The notes under the pieces: generated by a model
Database searches by the model: none
Told to the model about the DNA's origin: nothing
What the model saw: only the letters and a program-made list of their open reading frames with translations
Made by a program: the position numbers and the translations under genes
Assembly: GCA_031286555.1 (NCBI GenBank)
Contig: JAITUD010000117.1
Location: 1-11,979, forward strand
Reading direction: 5' to 3'
DNA from: Microbacterium sp.
Lineage (GTDB): Bacteria; Actinomycetota; Actinomycetes; Actinomycetales; Microbacteriaceae
Length of the DNA: 11,979 nucleotides
Shown here: positions 6,478 through 11,979 of the stretch, piece after piece
Numbering within the stretch: the first letter of the stretch is position 1
Layout: each line of letters starts with the position of its first letter

Positions 6478-7122
6478 ATGCCTGCCATCCGCCCTGTGCC
6501 TCCTCGCGTCTCCGAACCCGATCTGCCGACTCACCTGACGCCCGCTCCGGCGAGGCGGCGGGCCGATCTGCTCCAGGCGTCGATCGAGTGCTCCGGCGAG
6601 ACCGACCTCGCGCACGGCAGCCTCGAGCAGTGCATGCTCACCGGCGCCGCCGAGCGCGTGGACCTCACGGGGGCGACACTCCTCGACGTGCGCATCGAGG
6701 ATCTGCGGGCGCCCGTGGTCTCGCTGCGCGACGCGTCGATCCGGCGCCTGCGCATCGACCGTGGCCGGATCGGCACGCTCGACCTCTCCTCCGCCCGCAT
6801 CGGCGAGCTCGAGATCCGCGGGGTGCGCGTCGACTACCTCTCTCTCGGCGGTGCCAAGGCCGAGGACGTCATCATCGCCGACACGATGGTGCGCGCCCTC
6901 GACGTGCCGCAGGCGACCCTGACGCGCGTGCGCTTCGACGGGACACGCGCGGACGAGGTGGACCCCCGCGGCCTCACCGCGAAGGATGTCGACCTGCGCG
7001 GACTCGACGCGCTCGCCTACCTCGATGTGCTCTCCCTGCGCGGCGCGACCCTCGACTCCCGCCAGGTCGAGCTGCTCGCCCCGGCGTTCGCCGCCGCGGC
7101 CGGCATCGACGTGCGGGACTGA
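6478..7122 (+). CDS. Pentapeptide-repeat-like beta-helix protein
   Basis: The 214-residue product has no signal peptide or membrane segment, so it is probably cytoplasmic. After a Pro-rich start (residues 1-25) it shows a regular five-residue rhythm from about residue 35 to 195, for example TLDLS-SARIG-ELEIR-GVRVD-YLSLG, with Leu, Ile or Val at the central position. This is the pattern of a right-handed quadrilateral beta-helix. The repeats are loose, with few canonical A(D/N)LXX units. Some family members (MfpA, Qnr) mimic DNA and bind gyrase, but nothing here shows that, and many homologues have no known role. It is apparently leaderless, lies alone between the catabolic operon and the ABC operon, and converges on the latter with 6 bases between stops. 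The fold call is fair; the function is unknown. Confidence 0.8.
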   Translation: MPAIRPVPPRVSEPDLPTHLTPAPARRRADLLQASIECSGETDLAHGSLEQCMLTGAAERVDLTGATLLDVRIEDLRAPVVSLRDASIRRLRIDRGRIGTLDLSSARIGELEIRGVRVDYLSLGGAKAEDVIIADTMVRALDVPQATLTRVRFDGTRADEVDPRGLTAKDVDLRGLDALAYLDVLSLRGATLDSRQVELLAPAFAAAAGIDVRD

Positions 7123-7128
7123 CCCGAC

Positions 7129-8598
7129 TCAGCGTGCGTCGAGCAGTTCCCGCGTGAACGGATGCTGCGGCGCCATGAAGACCTCGTGGACCGGCCCCTG
7201 CTCGACGATCGCTCCGTCCTGCATCACGAGCACGTCGTCGCTGACCGCCCCGACCACGCCTAGGTCGTGGGAGACGAACACCACGGGCAGGCCGTGCTCG
7301 CGCTGCCCCCGCCGCAGCTGCGCGAGCACGCGCCCGCGCACGGTCGGGTCGAGTGCCGACACCGGTTCGTCCAGCACGAGCACCTGCGGGTCCGCGGCGA
7401 GCGCCCTGGCGATCGCCGCACGCTGCCGCTGCCCTCCGGAGAGCTCCCGCGGGCGTCGGGCACCCAGCTCGGCCGGCAGTCCCACCTCGTCGAGGAGCTC
7501 GTCGACCCGGGCCCCACGACGCCCGCGCGGCACACCGGCCGCCTCCAGCCCTTCGGCGAGCGAGCGGGCGATGGTCCAGCGCGGGTCGAACGCCGCGAGC
7601 GGGTCCTGGTGGACGAGCTGCACCCGCTGCGGCGTCGCCCAGTCCAGCGTCCCGGCATCCGGCCTGGTCACGCCGACGAGCATCCGGGCGAGCGTCGTCT
7701 TGCCGGATCCCGACTCGCCGACGATCCCCAGTGTCCTTCCCGTGGGCAGCGTGAACGATGCGCCGCGCACGGCAGGGCGGTCGAAGCTCTTCGAGACTCC
7801 GCTCGCCCGCAGCAGCACCTCTCCCGCCTCCGAGGACGTCGAGCGCACCTCGTGCCGGGATGCCGCGACGAGGTTCCGGGTGTAGTCCTCGCGGGGCTGG
7901 TCCATGACCTGCGTCGTCGTGCCCTGCTCGACGATCCGGCCGTCGCGCATCACGATCACCCGGTCGGCGACACGGCGCACGGCGGCGAAGTCATGACTGA
8001 TGAACACCACCGCGGTCCCCGCATCGGCGATCCGGCGCAGCAGCGCGAGCACCCGCGCCTGAACCGTGGCATCCAGCGCCGTCGTCGCCTCATCAGCCAC
8101 CAGCACCGCGGGCGCCGCCGACAGAGCCGAAGCGATCAGCGCCCGCTGCCGCAGGCCGCCGGACAGTTCATGCGGATACTGCCGTGCGCGCCGTTCCGGA
8201 TCGGGCATGGCGACCTCACGCAGCAGCGCGTTCACGCGCTCCTCCCCGGCCGGCAGCCCGTGGATCAGCAGCGGCTCGGCGACCTCGGCCCCCACCCGAC
8301 GCAGAGGGTCGAGCGCGGAGAGCGCGTCCTGCGAGACCAGGGCGATGCGCCGGCCGCGCAGCGGCCGCCATCCGCGTTCGCCCAGCGCCGTGGCATCCGT
8401 GCCGTCGATCACCAGTCGCGACGCGGACACAGAGCCGGGTGCCAGTCCCAGCAGCGCGCGTGCCGTCAGCGACTTGCCCGCGCCCGACTCGCCGACGATG
8501 GCGAGGCACTCCCCCGGTTCGACGGCGAATGAGACGTCGTCCACGACGACTCGATCGCCGAACCCGATGCGCAGCCCCTGCACGCCGACGGCACTCAT
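7129..8598 (-). CDS. Fused double ATPase of a peptide/nickel-type ABC importer (DppD-DppF)
   Basis: This 489-residue cytoplasmic protein contains two complete ABC ATPase domains. The first has Walker A GESGAGKS (36-43), Q-loop Q90, signature LSGGLRQ (145-151), Walker B VLVADE (165-170) and switch H202. The second has Walker A GESGSGKT (294-301), signature LSGGQRQ (386-392) and Walker B VLVLDE (406-411). In both, the catalytic glutamate follows the Walker B aspartate. The order matches DppD followed by DppF, joined by a linker near residues 245-265. The second domain is shortened: about 30 residues from Walker A to the Q-loop, against about 47 in the first. The C-terminal HPFTRELLDA is typical of oligopeptide ATPases. 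The ATG at 8598 overlaps the permease stop in ATGA, so translation is coupled. Frame extension further upstream would run into the permease gene and is not used. It powers the importer encoded by the three upstream genes. Confidence 0.93.
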   Translation of the reverse strand: MSAVGVQGLRIGFGDRVVVDDVSFAVEPGECLAIVGESGAGKSLTARALLGLAPGSVSASRLVIDGTDATALGERGWRPLRGRRIALVSQDALSALDPLRRVGAEVAEPLLIHGLPAGEERVNALLREVAMPDPERRARQYPHELSGGLRQRALIASALSAAPAVLVADEATTALDATVQARVLALLRRIADAGTAVVFISHDFAAVRRVADRVIVMRDGRIVEQGTTTQVMDQPREDYTRNLVAASRHEVRSTSSEAGEVLLRASGVSKSFDRPAVRGASFTLPTGRTLGIVGESGSGKTTLARMLVGVTRPDAGTLDWATPQRVQLVHQDPLAAFDPRWTIARSLAEGLEAAGVPRGRRGARVDELLDEVGLPAELGARRPRELSGGQRQRAAIARALAADPQVLVLDEPVSALDPTVRGRVLAQLRRGQREHGLPVVFVSHDLGVVGAVSDDVLVMQDGAIVEQGPVHEVFMAPQHPFTRELLDAR

Positions 8599-9404
8599 AC
8601 CCGCACCCCGTCCGCCCGTGCCCGCAGCGTGCGCCCGATCACGGTCGCGCTGATCACGGTGAGCGTGATCGCCAGCCCGGGGAACACCGAGATCCACCAC
8701 GCCCGACCGAGCACGTTGCGCCCGCCGGACAGCATCAGGCCCCACTCCGGCTGCGGCTCGATCGGTCCGAGCCCCAGGAAGCTCAGGCCCGCCGCGGCGA
8801 GGATGCTCGACCCGATGCCGATGGTCGCGAGCACGCTCAGCGATCCGAGCACACCGGGCAGCACATGACGGGTGAAGGCCTTCATTCGCCCGACGCCGAG
8901 GATGCGCGCCGCCTCGACGTGCTCGGCACCGCGCAGCGTCATGGTCTGCGTTCGTGCCAGCCGGATGTAGACCGGCACCGCGGCGAGCGTCACCGCGATC
9001 GCGACGTTCACCGGCCCTGGGCCGAGCACCGCCACCACGATCAGGGCGATGAGGAACTCGGGGAACGCCAGCAGGATGTCGGTGAGCCGCATCGCGACGG
9101 TGTCGACCAACCGTGGCGAGACCCCCGACAGCGCGCCGACCGCGAGTCCGACGACCAGCGCGAGGGTGGTCGCCAGCAACCCGATGCCTGCCGAGCGAGC
9201 GGCGCCGTACACGACCCTCGAGTACACGTCCCGGCCGGACTGGTCCGTGCCGAACAGGTGCTCAGGTCCCGGCGGCAGCAGCGCAGCGCGTACGTCGGTC
9301 TGCAGCGGATCGTGCGTGGCGAGCAGCCCCGGCAGGAACGCCGCGAGAGCGACCAGCGCCAGGAAGGCGACGGCGACCCACATCCCGAGCATCCGCGCCC
9401 TCAT
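8595..9404 (-). CDS. DppC-like ABC transporter permease
   Basis: This is an inner-membrane permease of 269 residues with about six membrane segments. FGTDQSGRDVYSR (51-63) after the first segment is the DppC/OppC signature. EAARILGVG with HVLPG (164-184) is the EAA loop that docks to the ATPase. LSFLGLGPIEPQPEWGLML (207-225) is another family mark. DppC proteins often carry a longer N-terminal tail; this one starts almost directly with the first membrane segment, as in many actinobacterial versions. Its ATG overlaps the stop of the DppB-like gene by 4 bases, and its own stop overlaps the ATPase start in the same way. It should form a heterodimeric channel with the DppB-like protein. Confidence 0.93.
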   Translation of the reverse strand: MRARMLGMWVAVAFLALVALAAFLPGLLATHDPLQTDVRAALLPPGPEHLFGTDQSGRDVYSRVVYGAARSAGIGLLATTLALVVGLAVGALSGVSPRLVDTVAMRLTDILLAFPEFLIALIVVAVLGPGPVNVAIAVTLAAVPVYIRLARTQTMTLRGAEHVEAARILGVGRMKAFTRHVLPGVLGSLSVLATIGIGSSILAAAGLSFLGLGPIEPQPEWGLMLSGGRNVLGRAWWISVFPGLAITLTVISATVIGRTLRARADGVRV

Positions 9405-10369
9405 CGTCGCTCCCCGATCGGCGGGGCGGAGATCGCGGCAGGAGCCTCGCGCAGTCGCGGATCGAGCAGCGGATGCAGCAGCTCGACGATCACGTTCACG
9501 ATCACGAACACCAGGGCGCTGAGCATGATCACCCCGGCGACCACCGGCACGTCACGGTCGACGATCGCGGTGAGTGTCACCCTGCCCAGCCCCGGTCGCG
9601 CGAACACCGTCTCGACGAGCACCGCGCCGCCGAGCAGCGATCCGACCAGGTACGCCGCCAGAGTCATCGTGCTCGATGCGCCATGCCGCAGCGAATGGTG
9701 CAGCGTCAGCCGCGCCGGGCCCGCGCCGCGCGCCCGCACCGTCTCGGCGAACGGCTGCCGCTCGGCCTGGTCCATGCCGTCGCGCAGCACCTGCCCGATC
9801 AGCGCGGCGATCGGCAGCGCCAGAGTCACCGCGGGCAGCACGATCGTCGCGGGGCTGCGCGTGCCCGCCACCGGGAACCAGCCCAGCCCGAACGCGAACA
9901 CGCCGAGCAGCACCAGTCCGATCCAGAACACCGGCGACGACAGCACGATCAGTTCGGCCGTCACGACGATCCCTCTCGCCACTCCCCGACGTGCGAACAG
10001 CGCGACGGCGAACGCCAGCACCAGCGCGATCAGCAGTGCGACCGCGGTCAGCTGCACCGTCGGACCGAGCTGCCGGCCGATCACCTCGGCCACCGGCAGC
10101 CGCAGCTGGTACGAGGTGCCGAGGTCGCCGCGCAGCAGCCCGCCGAGGTAAGAGAAGTACTGCTCCAACGGCGGGCGATCCAGACCGAGTTCGGTGCGGA
10201 TGCCCGCCTTGACCTCTTCACTCACCTGCGCCTGCGGCCCGAGCATCACCGACACCGCGTCGCCGGGGATGATCCGGAAGGCGAGGAAGGCCAATGTCGC
10301 GGCACCCCAGAGCACGACGACGACGGATGCCGCGAGCCCGGCGATCCGGGTCAGCAGGCGACGGGTCAC
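9401..10369 (-). CDS. DppB-like ABC transporter permease
   Basis: The 322-residue inner-membrane protein has the DppB/OppB layout. The first membrane segment is at about 11-34 and ends in FRIIPGD, with GDLGTSY at 81-87 and PVFWIG at 146-151. The EAA-type loop lies around residues 208-230, with VETVFARPGLG at 252-262 and a C-terminal LLDPRLR (301-307). The start is GTG at 10369-10367. There is no in-frame alternative upstream, because the binding-protein stop (10387-10385) is in the same frame five codons earlier. No Shine-Dalgarno sequence is visible before the GTG, and a stem-loop ends 4 bases before it, so initiation may depend on ribosomes finishing the binding-protein gene. The tail after residue 307 (about 15 residues) is not part of the usual family core. 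Confidence 0.92.
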   Translation of the reverse strand: MTRRLLTRIAGLAASVVVVLWGAATLAFLAFRIIPGDAVSVMLGPQAQVSEEVKAGIRTELGLDRPPLEQYFSYLGGLLRGDLGTSYQLRLPVAEVIGRQLGPTVQLTAVALLIALVLAFAVALFARRGVARGIVVTAELIVLSSPVFWIGLVLLGVFAFGLGWFPVAGTRSPATIVLPAVTLALPIAALIGQVLRDGMDQAERQPFAETVRARGAGPARLTLHHSLRHGASSTMTLAAYLVGSLLGGAVLVETVFARPGLGRVTLTAIVDRDVPVVAGVIMLSALVFVIVNVIVELLHPLLDPRLREAPAAISAPPIGERR

Positions 10370-10373
10370 GTCA

Positions 10374-10402
10374 GTGAGCGTACGTCAGCCGGCGACGCTC
10401 AC
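10374..10402 (-). promoter_or_regulatory. Stem-loop between binding-protein and permease genes
   Basis: GTGAGCGT (10374-10381) pairs perfectly with ACGCTCAC (10395-10402) around a 13-base loop that contains the binding-protein stop codon. In the minus-strand mRNA it follows the last codons of the binding protein and ends 4 bases before the permease GTG. Such hairpins can protect the upstream message or limit downstream translation, which would give the excess of binding protein over permease these systems need. There is no T-run, so full termination is less likely. Confidence 0.5.
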
Positions 10403-11979
10403 GCTGTAGAACAGCGGACGGCCGTACAGGTCGTAGGCGAGCCCCTTCACGCCCTTGTTCTGCGCCGTGATCGCGGAGTTCACGTAGAGCGGCACGATCG
10501 CGACGTGCTCGGCGTTCCACTCCTGCACGTCCTGGTAGATGCCGTTGCGCTCGGACTGGTCCGACGATGCCAGCCCGTCGGCCAGCAGCTTGTCGACCGC
10601 AGGATCACTCACCTGCGACGCGTTCTGGAAGCCGTCGGTGCCCAGGTGGCTGCGCAGCAGGTCGGCGTCGACGCCGGAGAAGTCCCAGTCGGTGATGTCG
10701 TAGGTCTTCGGGCCGTACTGCTCGTTGTACGCGGCGGGTTCGAGCGCCTCACGCGTGATCTCGAAGCCGACCTTCTTCAGGTCGGACTGCACGGCGTTCG
10801 CCAGCGCGGCCTTGTCATCCGAGATCGGCGTCCATGCGATCCAGCGCGCGGAGAGGCGCTTGCCGTCTTTCATCCGGATGCCGTCCTTGTCGCGTGCGGT
10901 CCAGCCGGCCTCGTCCAGCAGCGCGTTCGCCTTGGCCGCGTCGAACGGCCAGCTGCCCTCGAGACTCTTGTCGTAGCCGGGCGTGGTCGGGCCGAGGACG
11001 CTCCAGGCCCGCGGGAACTCGCCGAAGAAGATCTGCTTCACGGCGGCATCCACGTCGATCGCGCGCTCGAACGCCTGGCGCACCTTCTGGTCGGCGAACA
11101 CGCCGTACTTCTCGTTCAGGAAGAGCGAGTACGGCAGACCCGGGTACTCCTTCGCGTCGACGGTGACGTCGCCGCCGAGGTCGCCGACGACGTTCGGCTG
11201 CAGCTGGCTCGCGACATCCGCCTCGCCGGACTTCACGACGCCGGCGCGCACGGAGGCCTCGGGCAGGATGTCGACGCGCAGCGTCTTGATCTTGGGCGCC
11301 TTGGCACCGTCGGGGCCCCACGCGTAGTCGTCGTTGCGCGTGTAGACGATCTCCTGGTCGGCGGTGTACTCACTGAGCACGAACGGTCCTGTGCCGATGC
11401 TCACGTCCGGGCCGCCCGCGGCGAGCTTGTCCGCGGAGCTCTTCAGCACCTTCGGCGACCAGAAGCCCAGCTGTGCCGTGCTGGCGGCCTGCAGGAACGG
11501 CGCATAGGGCTGGGTGAAGCTCACTGCGACGGTGTGCGGGTCCACCACCTTCGTGCCAGCGTAGAGCTCACCGCCGAGCATGTTCGCGGCCTGCGCCGAC
11601 TTCGTGGCCGGGTCGACGATGCGATCGAAGTTCGCCTTCACGGCATCCGCGTCGAAGGGCGTGCCGTCGGTGAAGGTGACGTCGTCTCGGAGCTCGAACG
11701 TGTAGGTCTTCCCGTCGGGCGAGACCGACCACTTCTTCGCCAGCCACGGAGAGAAGGTGCCGTCCGGCTCCTGGAAGACCAGCGAGTCGAGCACCTGCCG
11801 CTGCACCATGGCCGTGACGTCGAGCTGGCTGACCTGGGGATCCATCTTGCCGGCCGAGAGATTCGCACCCTCGATGGCCCAGACGAGTTCTCCGCCGTCG
11901 GCCCCGGCGTCGCCGCCGGAGGGTGCGGAGCACGCGCTGAGCACCAGAGCGGATGCCGCGGCGAGAGCGGCGAGGGGAA
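10385..11979 (-). CDS. Family 5 extracellular solute-binding lipoprotein (partial, start outside window)
   Basis: This is the substrate receptor of the importer, anchored to the outer face of the membrane by lipid. The frame stays open to the window edge, so the N-terminus is missing; 530 codons are visible. The hydrophobic stretch LAALAAASALVLSAC ends in the lipobox LSAC, with the lipidated cysteine at 11932-11930. A Gly/Ala-rich linker follows, then the mature domain. DGTFSPWLAKKWSVSPDGKT, FELRDDVTFTDGTPFDADAV and VKANFDRI are typical of the DppA/OppA/NikA family (SBP_bac_5). The GTG at 11944 lies inside the signal peptide and is not the real start; the start should lie a few codons to the right of the window. 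It is the first gene of the operon within this window. Family members bind peptides, nickel chelates, opines or sugars, and the sequence alone does not decide among these. Confidence 0.93.
   Translation of the reverse strand, partial: PLAALAAASALVLSACSAPSGGDAGADGGELVWAIEGANLSAGKMDPQVSQLDVTAMVQRQVLDSLVFQEPDGTFSPWLAKKWSVSPDGKTYTFELRDDVTFTDGTPFDADAVKANFDRIVDPATKSAQAANMLGGELYAGTKVVDPHTVAVSFTQPYAPFLQAASTAQLGFWSPKVLKSSADKLAAGGPDVSIGTGPFVLSEYTADQEIVYTRNDDYAWGPDGAKAPKIKTLRVDILPEASVRAGVVKSGEADVASQLQPNVVGDLGGDVTVDAKEYPGLPYSLFLNEKYGVFADQKVRQAFERAIDVDAAVKQIFFGEFPRAWSVLGPTTPGYDKSLEGSWPFDAAKANALLDEAGWTARDKDGIRMKDGKRLSARWIAWTPISDDKAALANAVQSDLKKVGFEITREALEPAAYNEQYGPKTYDITDWDFSGVDADLLRSHLGTDGFQNASQVSDPAVDKLLADGLASSDQSERNGIYQDVQEWNAEHVAIVPLYVNSAITAQNKGVKGLAYDLYGRPLFYSVSVAG

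Noticed and set aside
7101..7131. Terminator between the pentapeptide gene and the ATPase gene
   Set aside because: Only a 4-base CGGG/CCCG stem is visible around the stop codons, too weak to claim.
8184..10151. 655-codon open frame opposite the ABC transporter genes
   Set aside because: Low-complexity Arg/Pro/Ser-rich translation, while the opposite strand encodes intact permeases and ATPase with all motifs.
11942..11944. GTG as the start of the solute-binding protein
   Set aside because: It falls inside the hydrophobic core of the signal peptide, and the frame remains open with signal-like residues to the window edge.
1..11979. tRNA, rRNA, CRISPR array, riboswitch or intact insertion sequence
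   Set aside because: No cloverleaf, spaced repeats, terminal inverted repeats with transposase, or recognisable riboswitch core was seen by eye.

Overview
The window is high-GC DNA with strong G/C bias at third codon positions, classical AGGAGG ribosome sites and at least one probable leaderless gene. This suggests an actinobacterium. The closest feel is Microbacteriaceae (Microbacterium-like), but that is an impression from style and gene content, not a proven assignment.

Left part (1-6410): a self-contained catabolic cassette. A metabolite:H+ symporter of the MHS branch of the MFS (408-1775, +) converges on a LysR-type regulator (1803-2681, -), and the two genes share a strong hairpin at 1782-1816. 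The regulator is divergent from a three-gene operon on the + strand: 3-hydroxyisobutyrate dehydrogenase (mmsB, 2829-3749), CoA-acylating methylmalonate-semialdehyde dehydrogenase (mmsA, 3797-5296) and a zinc-dependent alcohol dehydrogenase (5298-6410). The inferred flow is uptake of a small carboxylic acid, oxidation of a 3-hydroxyacid to its semialdehyde, then oxidative CoA acylation to propionyl-CoA (or acetyl-CoA from malonate semialdehyde). The alcohol dehydrogenase may feed an alcohol or diol into the route. No acyl-CoA dehydrogenase, enoyl-CoA hydratase or 3-HIB-CoA hydrolase is present, so this does not look like a full valine pathway.

The best regulatory observation is a repeated operator-like array, GTGCA-N4-TGCAC-N7-GTGC(A/G). 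It occurs once upstream of the transporter (284-309) and once between the regulator and mmsB (2699-2724). Each copy is followed by a TTGATC-N18-(-10) promoter-like pair. This makes the transporter and the enzyme operon look like one regulon of the local LysR protein.

Middle (6478-7122, +): a 214-residue pentapeptide-repeat-like beta-helix protein, probably translated from a leaderless mRNA. It converges on the next block with only 6 bases between stop codons.

Right part (7129 to the window edge, all -): a peptide/nickel-type ABC importer operon in the order lipoprotein binding protein (cut by the window edge), DppB-like permease, DppC-like permease, and a fused DppD-DppF double ATPase. The permease and ATPase genes are joined by 4-base ATGA overlaps. 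A stem-loop lies between the binding-protein and first permease genes. The substrate cannot be told from sequence.

Positions 1-283 hold no convincing gene, only a possible relic and a small palindrome. I saw no tRNA, rRNA, CRISPR array or intact mobile element. I do not see a convincing new type of biological system here; the operator array and the stripped-down pathway layout are the points most worth following.
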